A stretch of DNA of 64,000 nt from positions 3,534,001 through 3,598,000 of the forward strand of contig NZ_CP108025.1 of the NCBI RefSeq assembly GCF_041435095.1, in the 5' to 3' direction. Each line of letters opens with the position of its first letter. Position 1 is the first letter of the stretch. The notes below the pieces were generated by a model. The model had not been told where the DNA came from, searched no databases, and saw only the letters and a list, made by a program, of their open reading frames with translations. The DNA is from Kitasatospora sp. NBC_00315 (lineage in GTDB: Bacteria > Actinomycetota > Actinomycetes > Streptomycetales > Streptomycetaceae). The translations under genes and the position numbers were made by a program. Of the stretch, positions 1 to 7,765 are shown one piece after another.

Positions 1-119
1 CCGCAGCACCCATGCCGGGCCCGGTATCTACCCCGGTCGACGCGCGAGAGGACGACTCTCGGCGCCGTCGGGGCCACCCACACCCCTGCCGCGCTACCAG
101 GCAGCAGGAAGGACCGACC

Positions 120-1568
120 GTGACGGCGCGCCGAACGGTCGACCGCACCCCCGCCCACACCCCGGCCCCCGCACCCGCGCGCGTCGGCTACGGAACGCTG
201 CTGCGCACCCCCGGTGCCCGGACGTTCCTCGTTCCCGCCTTCGTCGCCCGCCTGCCGTTCGCCATGCTGAGCCTGGGCATCGTGCTGCTGGTCTTCGACA
301 CCCACGGTTCGTACGGCACCGCGGGCGCCGTCGCGGCCGTCTCCGCCGTCGCGCAGGCCTTCATCGGCCCGCAGACCGGACGACTGGCCGACCGCTACGG
401 CCAGTCCGCGGTCCTGCTGCCGAGCGTCCTCGTGCACGCCGTCTCGGTCGGCGCGCTGATCGCGCTCGCCCTCGGACACGCGCCGGTCTGGTCGCTCTTC
501 CTCGCCGCGGCGCCGGCCGGCGCCAGCGTGCCGCAGATCGGCGCCATGGTGCGGGCCCGCTGGGTCGCCAAGCTCGCCGACTCCTCCCCCGGCACGCTGA
601 ACACCGCGTTCGCCTTCGAGTCCGTGACGGACGAGTTCACCTTCGTGATCGGCCCGGTGCTCGCCACCGCCCTGGCCACCGGGATCTCCCCCGCCGCCGC
701 GCTCGTCGCCGAGGCCGCGCTGACCGTGGTCGGAGGGCTCGCCTTCGCCGCCCGGCGCGGCACCGCGCCCGCCCGCCACCCGCACGTCCCGGGCGTCCGG
801 CGGGCGTCCGCGCTCGCCTCGCCGGGCGTGCGGCTGCTGGCCGGCGCGTTCCTCGGCGTGGGCACCGTCTTCGGCGCCATGCAGGTCTCGGTCACCGCCT
901 TCACCGAAGCGGCCGGACGGCCCGGGGCCAGCGGAACCGTGTACGGCGTCTTCGCGGGCGGCTCGATGCTCGCCGGCGTGCTCTACGGCATGATCGCCTG
1001 GCGCCGCCCGGCCCGGCAGCGGCTGCTCGCCGGCTACACCCTGCTGGTGCTCGGCTGCTCCACCCTGTGGGCGATGCCCGACCTGACCACGCTCTCCCTC
1101 GCCGGGCTGGTCTGCGGACTCGCCATCGCCCCGACCCTGATCACCGGCTACACGCTGGTCGAGACGCTGGTCTCGGACGGCGCGAAGACCGAGGCCTTCA
1201 CCTGGCTGACCGGTGCCATCGGGCTCGGCCTCGCCGCCGGCTCCACGGTGGCCGGGCAGCTGATCGACGGCCACGGCCCGTCGGCCGGGTTCCTGGTACC
1301 GGTGGCGGGCGCCGGGGCGGGGCTGCTCGCCCTGGTGGTCCTTCGACGACTGCTGGTGGCGCCGAGCGCTCCCGGCACGCCCCCGGCCGCCGGTGCGGAG
1401 GTGAGCACGCGGGCCGCTGTTCCGGCAGCGGGCACCCGGGTCACCGTCGCGGCGGCGACCGCACCCGCCGACGGCGGACGGACCGGGCCGGAGGCCGGCG
1501 CCCCGATGTCCCGGGGCGGGGAGAGGGGCGGCACCCCGGGCCGGCTCGTCGGGGCCTCGAAGGGCTGA
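120..1568 (+). CDS. MFS transporter
   Basis: Predicted inner-membrane major facilitator superfamily transporter of 482 residues; the substrate is unknown. After a Pro/Ala-rich start of about 25 residues come many hydrophobic helices. The loop GRLADRYG after the second or third helix matches the MFS motif A pattern. I chose GTG at 120 because AGGAAGGA lies just upstream; the frame is open further up to 12 but that part reads as Arg-rich non-coding sequence. The tail after about residue 420 is Ala/Gly/Pro-rich and probably disordered. No partner regulator is adjacent. The nearest downstream gene, the FmdB-type zinc ribbon, has its own promoter, so this gene probably stands alone. Family assignment is solid; function is not. 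Confidence 0.85.
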   Translation: MTARRTVDRTPAHTPAPAPARVGYGTLLRTPGARTFLVPAFVARLPFAMLSLGIVLLVFDTHGSYGTAGAVAAVSAVAQAFIGPQTGRLADRYGQSAVLLPSVLVHAVSVGALIALALGHAPVWSLFLAAAPAGASVPQIGAMVRARWVAKLADSSPGTLNTAFAFESVTDEFTFVIGPVLATALATGISPAAALVAEAALTVVGGLAFAARRGTAPARHPHVPGVRRASALASPGVRLLAGAFLGVGTVFGAMQVSVTAFTEAAGRPGASGTVYGVFAGGSMLAGVLYGMIAWRRPARQRLLAGYTLLVLGCSTLWAMPDLTTLSLAGLVCGLAIAPTLITGYTLVETLVSDGAKTEAFTWLTGAIGLGLAAGSTVAGQLIDGHGPSAGFLVPVAGAGAGLLALVVLRRLLVAPSAPGTPPAAGAEVSTRAAVPAAGTRVTVAAATAPADGGRTGPEAGAPMSRGGERGGTPGRLVGASKG

Positions 1569-1627
1569 GGCCGGTGGCCCCGCGCCGCCGGTGGTATCTC
1601 ACACCTGCGGCGCTGGACTGATCAGGC

Positions 1628-1653
1628 GGAATGCCGCATCATTGAACATCGTT
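1628..1653 (+). promoter_or_regulatory. SigR-type promoter upstream of the FmdB gene
   Basis: GGAAT at 1628-1632 is followed after exactly 18 bases by GTT at 1651-1653. This is the consensus of promoters read by the thiol-stress sigma factor SigR of Streptomyces. The GTT -10 element is also the first base plus two bases of a CIRCE left arm, so the two signals overlap. Transcription would start near 1660, about 40 bases before the FmdB start. That it is used is inference. Confidence 0.6.
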
Positions 1654-1678
1654 AGCACTCATTAGGCGAGAGTGCCAG
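1652..1678 (+). promoter_or_regulatory. CIRCE element (HrcA operator)
   Basis: TTAGCACTC at 1652-1660, a 9-base spacer, then GAGTGCCAG at 1670-1678. The CIRCE consensus is TTAGCACTC-N9-GAGTGCTAA. The left arm matches 9 of 9, the right arm 7 of 9, and the spacer length is exact. CIRCE is the binding site of the heat-shock repressor HrcA, usually found at groE and dnaK-type genes. Here it overlaps the -10 element and start point of the promoter for the zinc-ribbon gene. Confidence 0.75.
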
Positions 1679-1701
1679 GGGGAAGTGCAGGAGGAAGACA
1701 A

Positions 1702-2055
1702 GTGCCCACGTACCAGTACCAGTGCACCGAGTGCGGGAACGGCCTGGAGGCGGTGCAGAAGTTCACCGACGACGCGCTGACCACGTGCCCCGACTGCGAG
1801 GGACGGCTCCGCAAGGTCTTCTCGGCCGTGGGTGTGGTGTTCAAGGGCTCCGGCTTCTACCGGACGGACAGCCGCTCCTCCTCCAGCAGCTCGGTGGGCT
1901 CGGCCTCCGCGGCCGGTTCGTCCGGTTCGACCGGCAGCGGCTCGGCGGGCACCGGCTCGACCGCCGGCTCGTCCTCCGGCAGCGGCTCGACGACCTCCGC
2001 GAGCCCCGCGCCCGCGGCTGCCAAGTCGTCGACCGGGAGCAGCTCCGCGAGCTGA
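1702..2055 (+). CDS. FmdB-family zinc ribbon protein
   Basis: Small protein of 117 residues beginning MPTYQYQC. Cysteines 8, 11, 29 and 32 form two CxxC knuckles expected to bind one zinc ion, the hallmark of the FmdB regulatory-protein domain (residues 1-42). From about residue 55 the protein is a Ser/Gly/Thr-rich low-complexity tail ending with Ala and Pro residues, longer than in minimal family members. GTG at 1702 is supported by AGGAGGAA seven bases upstream. It is monocistronic, with a 20-bp hairpin directly after it. The SigR-like promoter and CIRCE element upstream suggest induction by thiol oxidation or heat, which suits a cysteine-zinc protein, but its molecular role is unknown. Confidence 0.85.
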   Translation: MPTYQYQCTECGNGLEAVQKFTDDALTTCPDCEGRLRKVFSAVGVVFKGSGFYRTDSRSSSSSSVGSASAAGSSGSTGSGSAGTGSTAGSSSGSGSTTSASPAPAAAKSSTGSSSAS

Positions 2056-2080
2056 GCCCCCGCAGGGACGCCACGGACTT

Positions 2081-2125
2081 CGAAGGGCCCGGTACCACCG
2101 TTCGACGGTGGTACCGGGCCCTTCG
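2081..2125 (+). terminator. terminator hairpin after the FmdB gene
   Basis: A perfect 20-bp inverted repeat (2081-2100 with 2106-2125) around the loop TTCGA. It lies 25 bases after the FmdB stop codon. There is no T-run, as is common in Streptomyces terminators. Confidence 0.8.
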
Positions 2126-2283
2126 CGTGGGCGACCGCGCAGTCGTTCGGGACCGCCCGGGACCGCCCGGGACCGCCCGGTCCGCCGCGCCGAGTACCGG
2201 TGCCCGCGACTGCGTGCCGTCTCCGTCTCCGTCCTCCCCGGCGGCGAGGTCAGGGCCTGCGTCACCCCTGGGGGTGTACGAAG

Positions 2284-2309
2284 TTATCCACAGCCCCTGG
2301 TTTTCCACA
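2284..2309 (+). promoter_or_regulatory. pair of DnaA-box-like sites
   Basis: TTATCCACA at 2284-2292 is a perfect general DnaA box. TTTTCCACA at 2301-2309 is a one-base variant in the same orientation, 17 bases on. No dnaA, dnaN or AT-rich unwinding region is near, so this is not an origin; at most it is a DnaA-titration or regulatory site. Confidence 0.35.
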
Positions 2310-2500
2310 GGCTGACGGAGGGGGATTCCGCCGCTTCGCCGACCGGCCCAAGCTGAGCCCACACCGTCGGCCCGGGGCCTGCGGCGGACGCGCGGCCTCC
2401 CTGCGGGCTGCGGTTCCACGGCCTGCGGCCGTGGGCCACCGCCGTGCACCCCGGGGCCGACGGGGTCGCCCACAGTTCCCGGCCCGAGGCGGTGCCCGAC

Positions 2501-2875
2501 ATGACCGGCTTCACCCCACCCCTGCTCCCATCCGGCCTTCCGTGCCCGCTCCCGGCGGCACTGCCCGCCACGCGGCACCGGGCCGGCGCCCGGCGTAGCG
2601 TCCCCGCCGCCGCACCCGCCGTCCCGCCCGGGCGCACCGTCCCCGCCTTCGCCCCGATCCGGCGCGGCGGCAGCGGGCGGCACCGGCTTCAGCAGGCCGT
2701 GCGGCACCGGCCGGGCGTCCTGGTCACCGGTCTGCTCGCCGTCGCGACCGCACTCACCGCGGGCCCACTGCGCCCGGGCCCGCCGGCTCCCGCCGCCACC
2801 TCGGCCGCCCACGAGCCCGCCGGCGCGCCACGCTGTGCCGCCGGTACCCCCGGCAGTTCGGCGCAGAGCCCGTGA
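2501..2875 (+). CDS. hypothetical protein with one membrane segment (possibly truncated SAF/RcpC-like)
   Basis: Predicted 124-residue protein. Residues 1-60 are Pro/Ala-rich; an Arg/His-rich stretch precedes one hydrophobic segment (VLVTGLLAVATALTAG, about residues 74-89); a Pro/Ala-rich tail follows. Streptomyces SAF-domain (RcpC/CpaB-like) proteins start with this layout, but the SAF domain itself is absent, so the gene may be a remnant. There is no strong ribosome site at ATG 2501, and an upstream GTG at 2444 is possible. Weak call, based on the hydrophobic segment and codon bias. Confidence 0.3.
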   Translation: MTGFTPPLLPSGLPCPLPAALPATRHRAGARRSVPAAAPAVPPGRTVPAFAPIRRGGSGRHRLQQAVRHRPGVLVTGLLAVATALTAGPLRPGPPAPAATSAAHEPAGAPRCAAGTPGSSAQSP

Positions 2876-2958
2876 ACGGGCCCTGGCCCTGGTCTTCGAG
2901 GGCGGTGGCGGTCGCCCCCCAGCCCGATCGCCGTCCGGGCGAGCTGGATGCCTTTCGG

Positions 2959-3183
2959 TCAGCCGCCGTGGTGGGGGGGCCGCTGGCTCAGGTACCAGTC
3001 GAGCCCGCGTCCCCCGCTCTCGCCGGCCGTCGGCCGCTCACCCCAGCCGTTGTCGGTGTCGTCGCCGGACTGCTGGTCGAACGGATCGCCGAACACCAGC
3101 TTCGCCCGGGCCGCCCCGCCGACCGCGTCCGGCGGAGTCTCCCCCGACTTTTCCTGCCCCTGCCCCTGCCCCTGCTCGCCCAT
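2959..3183 (-). CDS. small conserved hypothetical protein
   Basis: Predicted 74-residue hydrophilic protein starting MGEQGQGQGQEKSGE and ending DWYLSQRPPHHGG. The Gln/Gly-rich start, acidic centre (GDPFDQQSGDDTDNGWG) and the terminal RPPHHGG motif look like a small protein that I recall as common in streptomycetes, with no known function. No membrane segment or signal peptide is visible. It lies downstream of the sigma factor gene in the same direction, separated by 183 bases, and may be read through from it. Confidence 0.6.
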   Translation of the reverse strand: MGEQGQGQGQEKSGETPPDAVGGAARAKLVFGDPFDQQSGDDTDNGWGERPTAGESGGRGLDWYLSQRPPHHGG

Positions 3184-3366
3184 CGTCCTGCCTCCAGCCG
3201 CTCCAACCAGTCCCCACCAGCGTACGAGCCGGGGCCCCGGCCCCGGTCATCCGTCCACCCGGGGGCCCTGTCCGCCGCCCGCCCACCGGACGGCCACCGG
3301 CGCCACGCCCACCGCGTCGGGCCCCCGGAGCCGGGCCCCCCGACCGCTCTCGAACCGGCCCAGCGC

Positions 3367-4338
3367 TCAGGCCGCTTCGAAGCCCGCGTGGTCGGCGATC
3401 TTCTTCAGTTCGGCGAGCGCGTGCTTCTCGATCTGGCGGATCCGCTCGCGGGTCAGGCCGTGCTGCTTGCCGACCTCGGTGAGGGTGCGCTCCCGACCGT
3501 CCTCCATGCCGTACCGGGAACGGATGATCGATGCCGTGCGGTCGTCCAGCCGGCCGATCAGCCCGTCCAGCTCCTCCCGGCGGAGCATGACCATCACGGC
3601 GTCCTCGGGGGAGGTCGCGCCGGTGTCCTCGACGAGGTCACCGAACTGGGTCTCGCCCTCGTCGTCGACCGACATGTTGAGGCTGACCGGATCCCTGGCC
3701 CAGTCCAGCACGTCCTTGATCCGGGCCTCGGTGGTGTCGAGCTCCGCGGCGATCTCGGCCGGCTCTGGCTCACGCCCCAGCTCCTTGGCCTTCTCCCGCT
3801 GCACACGTCGGATCCGACCGAGTTCCTCGACCAGGTGGACGGGCAGCCGGATGGTGCGCGACTGGTCGGCGATCGACCGGGTGATCGCCTGACGGATCCA
3901 CCACGTCGCATAGGTGGAGAACTTGAAGCCCTTGGCGTAGTCGAACTTCTCGACCGCCCTGACCAGGCCCGCGTTCCCCTCCTGGATGAGGTCGAGCAAC
4001 GGCAGCCCGCTGCGCGGGTAGCGCCGCGCCACGGCGACGACCAGGCGCAGGTTGGAGCGGATGAAGACGTCCTTGGCGCGCTCGGCGTCCTCGGCTATCG
4101 ACTCCAGCTCCTCGCGCGTGACGCCCTTCGGAAGGGCGCTCTCCTCCAACAGGTGCCGGGCGTACACACCGGCCTCGATACGCAGCGAAAGCTCGACCTC
4201 CTCGGCGGCATCGAGCAGGGGCGTCCTGGCGATCTCGTCGAGGTACATCCCGACCAGGTCGCGGTCGGCTTCGAAGTTGGTCGGGCGGGCCGAGCGAGTC
4301 CGGTCGGCCCTGTCGCGAACGACGGCACGGGTGGCCAT
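3367..4338 (-). CDS. hrdD: HrdD-type group 2 sigma-70 factor
   Basis: RNA polymerase sigma factor of 323 residues, lacking the long N-terminal region 1.1 of the principal factor HrdB. Region 1.2 is at about 26-60 (RDLVGMYLDEIARTPLL), region 2 at 92-160 with FSTYATWWIRQAITRSI for -10 recognition, region 3 at about 170-245, and region 4.2 near 286-310 (TLTEVGKQHGLTRERIRQIE) for -35 recognition. ATG at 4338 follows AGGGAG; the open frame upstream has no such site. Length and the N-terminus MATRAV match HrdD-class factors, which are non-essential relatives of HrdB. A SigR-type promoter lies about 90 bases upstream, and S. coelicolor hrdD is a known SigR target, which supports the name. HrdA or HrdC remain possible. 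Confidence 0.75.
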   Translation of the reverse strand: MATRAVVRDRADRTRSARPTNFEADRDLVGMYLDEIARTPLLDAAEEVELSLRIEAGVYARHLLEESALPKGVTREELESIAEDAERAKDVFIRSNLRLVVAVARRYPRSGLPLLDLIQEGNAGLVRAVEKFDYAKGFKFSTYATWWIRQAITRSIADQSRTIRLPVHLVEELGRIRRVQREKAKELGREPEPAEIAAELDTTEARIKDVLDWARDPVSLNMSVDDEGETQFGDLVEDTGATSPEDAVMVMLRREELDGLIGRLDDRTASIIRSRYGMEDGRERTLTEVGKQHGLTRERIRQIEKHALAELKKIADHAGFEAA

Positions 4339-4858
4339 GCTTGCTCCCTTGCTGGTCTTGCCGAGATCTGCCTCCCTGCCCGCAAGGGCAAGTATGCGGG
4401 CCCCTTCGGGACTCACACGTAACGATCCAACGCACAGAAACCGGACAACATTCCCATGTTGCCCAGATTCACCGGCGGATGCAGTATCCTGCCGGTTTTC
4501 ACCCCGGAATTGGACGGAGGGTGAACGGCAAGGCACGGCTGGTGCCAGATCGGGGCTGGTTCGACGGGTCGGCGCCCGCCGAACGGGACATCCATTCGAT
4601 CCGCCATTCGCCGGCCCCGCAACAGGACCGGCCGCCGCGGGAACACCCCAGCCGTCGGCGGAGCGGCCGCGCCACGGGCCCCGGCCGACCGGCCGCCGCG
4701 GAGCCCCCGACGGGAGGCCCTCGGAGAGTCGAACCCCGGAGCGGCTCCTCGCGTTCCCCTCCGTCCCGACCGACATGCTCAGCTCCTTCGCACAAAAGAT
4801 GCCGAATCGCTATGCGTCCACCGCCGGATCCGCACGCGCCCCTGGGAAGGTCTCAGCC
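4339..4858. other. divergent intergenic region between hrdD and the PAP2 gene
   Basis: 520 bases between two divergent genes. The hrdD side holds the SigR-type promoter. I see no clear promoter or operator on the PAP2 side beyond the ribosome site GGGAAGG near 4843. Open frames here are GC-driven. Confidence 0.5.
4429..4454 (-). promoter_or_regulatory. SigR-type promoter for hrdD
   Basis: On the minus strand GGAAT (4454-4450) is followed after exactly 18 bases by GTT (4431-4429), the SigR consensus. Transcription would start near 4420, giving an 80-base leader before the ATG at 4338. Confidence 0.65.
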
Positions 4859-5623
4859 ATGCACCTGACCAACGGCACCTCCGAGACCGCCCCGAACCGC
4901 CACCTGCTGCGGTACGCGGCGATGGCGGCCGGCTGCGCCGCCCTGTTCGGAGTGCTGGCGGCCCTGGTGGGGGCACACTGGGGGCCGCTGGCCCGCCTGG
5001 ACCAGGGCTGGATCGACTCCGAGCACGGCTACTCCCGTCAGCACACGGCCTGGACGGCAGCCGTCCAGATGCTCAGTGACATCGGCGGCACCATCACCAT
5101 GCGGGTCCTGCTGGGCCTGGCGGCTGTCTGGCTCTGGCTGATCGGCGCCCGGGTGCTGGCCGCCTGGACGGTCACCCAGGCGCTGATCGGCTGGGGGGCC
5201 CTGTGGGGATTCAAGCTCTCCATCGGCCGCACCCGGCCGCACTTCGCCGACCCCGTCGCGCACGCCTCCGGCCCGGCGCTCCCGTCCGGACACGCGATGG
5301 CCTCGGCGATCACCTGCGTCATCCTGGTCTGGCTGGTGTGGCCGCACGCCAACCGAGCGGGCCGGGCGGCGGCCGCGAGCGTCGCGGCCGTGACCGTGCT
5401 GACCATCGGCTGGACCCGGATCGTGCTCGGGGTGCACTGGCCCAGCGACGTGCTGGCGGGCTGGCTGGCCGCGGGCATCGTCCTCGGCGGGGTGACGGTG
5501 GCCGTCGAGCTCTGGCGCCCCGGCGCGCTCGCCCGGGACGTCCGCCGGGTGAACTGGCGCACCAGACCCCGGGTGCAGCGCGTCCTGGTGAGCGGTTCCG
5601 CCGGGCCCGGCGGGGAGCACTAG
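4859..5623 (+). CDS. PAP2-family membrane phosphatase
   Basis: Membrane protein of 254 residues with five or six helices and the three phosphatidic-acid phosphatase type 2 motifs. Motif 1 is KLSIGRTRP (119-127), motif 2 is PSGH (142-145), and motif 3 is R187 to H193 to D197 (TRIVLGVHWPSD). Such enzymes remove phosphate from lipid phosphates such as phosphatidate or undecaprenyl diphosphate at the outer face of the membrane. ATG at 4859 follows GGGAAGG. The last 30 residues form a basic tail. It is divergent from hrdD and probably monocistronic. The lipid substrate cannot be read from the sequence. Confidence 0.85.
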   Translation: MHLTNGTSETAPNRHLLRYAAMAAGCAALFGVLAALVGAHWGPLARLDQGWIDSEHGYSRQHTAWTAAVQMLSDIGGTITMRVLLGLAAVWLWLIGARVLAAWTVTQALIGWGALWGFKLSIGRTRPHFADPVAHASGPALPSGHAMASAITCVILVWLVWPHANRAGRAAAASVAAVTVLTIGWTRIVLGVHWPSDVLAGWLAAGIVLGGVTVAVELWRPGALARDVRRVNWRTRPRVQRVLVSGSAGPGGEH

Positions 5624-5792
5624 GGGGATCGGCGACGCGGGGAGCGCTAAGGGGATCGGCGGCGCGGGGCTCGATGGCGCGGGGCCGAGCAAAGGGTGCC
5701 CCACCGGGTTTCCCGGCCCGTGTTCGAGCTCCATGCCTGGGTCCCCAACCCCGGGAGGCCGGGCCGCCGGTGCACCGGGTTACCGTGCCGCC

Positions 5793-6728
5793 ATGCCGTC
5801 GAGAAGTCCCGCAGTCCCCGTCACCGCCACCCGCCTCACCACCGACCACACCGCCACCGGCCACTCCCCCGGCAACCGTCCGGCCACCGGCGGGTTCCCT
5901 GCCGCCCCGTTGCGGATCGTCGCGGCCCAGGCTCCGGTGGTGGCCGGCGACATCCCCGCCAACGCCGTCACCGCCGCCGCCGTGATCCGCGAAGCCGCCG
6001 CGGCGGGCGCCCGGCTCGTCGTCTTCGCCGAGAAGTTCCTCTCGGGTTACGAGCCCGACCTCATCCGGGCGGATCCACTGCGGCACGCCGTCCAGATCGA
6101 CGACTCCCGGCTCGCTCCGATCAGCGACGCCTGCCGGGAGAGCGGCACCACGGCCGTGGTGGGCGCCGCCGTCCAGGACGAGACCGGCTCGCTGCGTGTC
6201 TCGGCTCTGGTCATCGGCCCCAGCGGTGAGCTGGTCACCCGGTACGACAAGCAGTACCTCTTCAAGGCCGAACGCGAGATCTACCGACCGGGCACGGCCG
6301 GTTGCACGCTCGAACTCGACGGCTGGCGGCTCGGACTCGGCATCTGCTACGACTCCGGCTTCCCCGAGCACGCCCGGGCCGCCGCGCTGGACGGCTGTCA
6401 CGCCTACCTGGTCGGCGCACTCTTCAGTGTCGGACACGGGCACCACGAATCCCGGACCTGGTTCCCCGCCCGCGCCCTCGACAACACCGTGTACACCCTG
6501 CTGGCCAACCACATCGGCGAGAGCGGCGGCTGGAACACCTGTGGGACGAGCGCCGTGTGGGCCCCGGACGGGCGGCTGCTCGCCGAAGCCGGGGCGGACC
6601 GGCGCGAGCTCGTCCTCGTCGACCTCGACCCGGCCGTGCTGAGCGCCACCCGCCGCTCCGAGCCACTGCTGCACGACCTGCACGACCGCCCCGACGACAC
6701 CCCCCGTACGCGGCACCGGCTGAGCTGA
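5793..6728 (+). CDS. carbon-nitrogen hydrolase (nitrilase superfamily)
   Basis: Predicted cytosolic amidase of 311 residues. The Glu-Lys-Cys triad is Glu80 (VVFAEKFLSGYEPD), Lys153 (YDKQYLF) and Cys185 (GICYDSGFPEHAR). Residues 1-38 are a Thr/Pro-rich extension before the usual domain start at LRIVAAQAPVV. TACCGT at 5781-5786 sits seven bases before ATG 5793 and looks like a -10 element, so the mRNA may be leaderless. Members cleave omega-amides, carbamoyl or nitrile groups; the substrate is unknown. It is followed 200 bases later by an acetyltransferase with its own promoter. Confidence 0.85.
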   Translation: MPSRSPAVPVTATRLTTDHTATGHSPGNRPATGGFPAAPLRIVAAQAPVVAGDIPANAVTAAAVIREAAAAGARLVVFAEKFLSGYEPDLIRADPLRHAVQIDDSRLAPISDACRESGTTAVVGAAVQDETGSLRVSALVIGPSGELVTRYDKQYLFKAEREIYRPGTAGCTLELDGWRLGLGICYDSGFPEHARAAALDGCHAYLVGALFSVGHGHHESRTWFPARALDNTVYTLLANHIGESGGWNTCGTSAVWAPDGRLLAEAGADRRELVLVDLDPAVLSATRRSEPLLHDLHDRPDDTPRTRHRLS

Positions 6729-6929
6729 AGCCGACGGACGCCGGTGGAGCGGTGAGCGTCCGGGCCACCGGGGCCCGCCGTCCAGGCCGCCGTCCAGGCC
6801 GCCGTCCGAACCGTACCCGGCGCCGCCGCCCTCACCCCCGGCGCTACCCCCGACGCCGCCGACGGCTGAGCGGCGGCGCGCGAGTGCGTCGAGTCCGTCG
6901 GCGCGCCCCACCGGGCTACGCTCCCGCGC

Positions 6930-7463
6930 ATGCGGACAACACTGCACGGCACCCTGGTCACGCTGCGGCCCGCCACCTCGGACGACATTCCGGCGCTGGT
7001 CGCCATCCGCGAGACCCCCGAGGTCCACCGCTGGTGGCGCGGTGGAGCCGACCTGGTGTCCGAGGTCACCGAGGATCTCGCCGATCCGGCCGCCGAGACG
7101 CTCGTCGTCCTGCACGCCGGACGGCTGGTCGGCGCGATCCAGTGGGCGGCGGAGACCGAACCGGACTACCGCCACGCCAACATCGACATCTTCCTCGACC
7201 CGGCCGCACAGGGCCGGGGCCTCGGCACCGACGCGATCCGTACGCTGGCCCGGTACCTCTTCACCGAGCACCGGCACCACCGCCTGGTGATCGATCCGGC
7301 ACTCGACAACACCGCCGCCGTCCGCTGCTACACCAAGGCCGGGTTCCGGCCGGTCGGGGTCATGCGCCGGTACGAGCGCGGCACGGACGGCAACTGGCAC
7401 GACAACCTGCTGATGGACCTGCTGGTGGAGGAGTTCGACGCCCCCGCCGGACGCACCGTCTGA
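6930..7463 (+). CDS. GNAT-family N-acetyltransferase
   Basis: Predicted acetyl-CoA dependent acetyltransferase of 177 residues. The N-terminus VTLRPATSDDIPALVAIRE starts the fold, and the acetyl-CoA loop is RGLGTDAIRTLARYLF. The region DNTAAVRCYTKAGFRPVGV is typical of motif B. The overall pattern, with HRWWRGG near residue 33, resembles AAC(6')-like enzymes, so an amine substrate such as an aminoglycoside is possible but unproven. TACGCT at 6917-6922 lies seven bases before the ATG, so the transcript is probably leaderless. A 12-bp tandem repeat (CGTCCAGGCCGC) lies in the gap before it, near 6780-6805. Confidence 0.85.
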   Translation: MRTTLHGTLVTLRPATSDDIPALVAIRETPEVHRWWRGGADLVSEVTEDLADPAAETLVVLHAGRLVGAIQWAAETEPDYRHANIDIFLDPAAQGRGLGTDAIRTLARYLFTEHRHHRLVIDPALDNTAAVRCYTKAGFRPVGVMRRYERGTDGNWHDNLLMDLLVEEFDAPAGRTV

Positions 7464-7552
7464 CCCGTACCCCCGTGCGACATCCGTGCCCCACCCGGGC
7501 TCCGTGGGCTCCCGCCCGGTAACCTCCCGGCCCCGGATGCCGTTGATGAACC

Positions 7553-7765
7553 ATGAGAGTGATACCGACCCAGTGGCGCCCCTCGGGCCACCCGGATGGC
7601 GAAACGGTTCTTCAACAGGACCTGCCGGAGTCACCGGACCAGCCGGACGAGCCCATCTTCGACGAACTGGCCCGCCGCTGGGACGGCGCCGGGCGCACCG
7701 TCCCCGGCCGCCCGGACCGCGAATGGACGAGCCTGGTCTCCCGTCCCGCGTGGCCCCACCGCTAG
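7553..7765 (+). CDS. small hypothetical protein
   Basis: Predicted 70-residue soluble protein. The first half is Pro/Asp-rich; the second half (IFDELARRWDGAGRTVPG, then PDREWTSLVS) has the regular Leu/Trp spacing of a folded helix pair and resembles small streptomycete proteins of unknown function. No ribosome site stands out before ATG 7553. It is a separate unit from the acetyltransferase 90 bases upstream. Confidence 0.45.
   Translation: MRVIPTQWRPSGHPDGETVLQQDLPESPDQPDEPIFDELARRWDGAGRTVPGRPDREWTSLVSRPAWPHR

Larger units (their letters stand above)
2056..2500. other. intergenic stretch with hairpin, short repeats and DnaA-box-like pair
   Basis: No convincing gene. It holds the terminator at 2081-2125, three tandem copies of GACCGCCCGG at 2151-2180, a DnaA-box consensus TTATCCACA at 2284-2292 with TTTTCCACA at 2301-2309, and a small hairpin CCACGGCC-TGC-GGCCGTGG at 2416-2434. 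Confidence 0.6.

Noticed and set aside
2284-2309. Chromosomal replication origin
   Set aside because: Only two DnaA-type boxes, no dnaA/dnaN/parB neighbours, and no AT-rich unwinding region.
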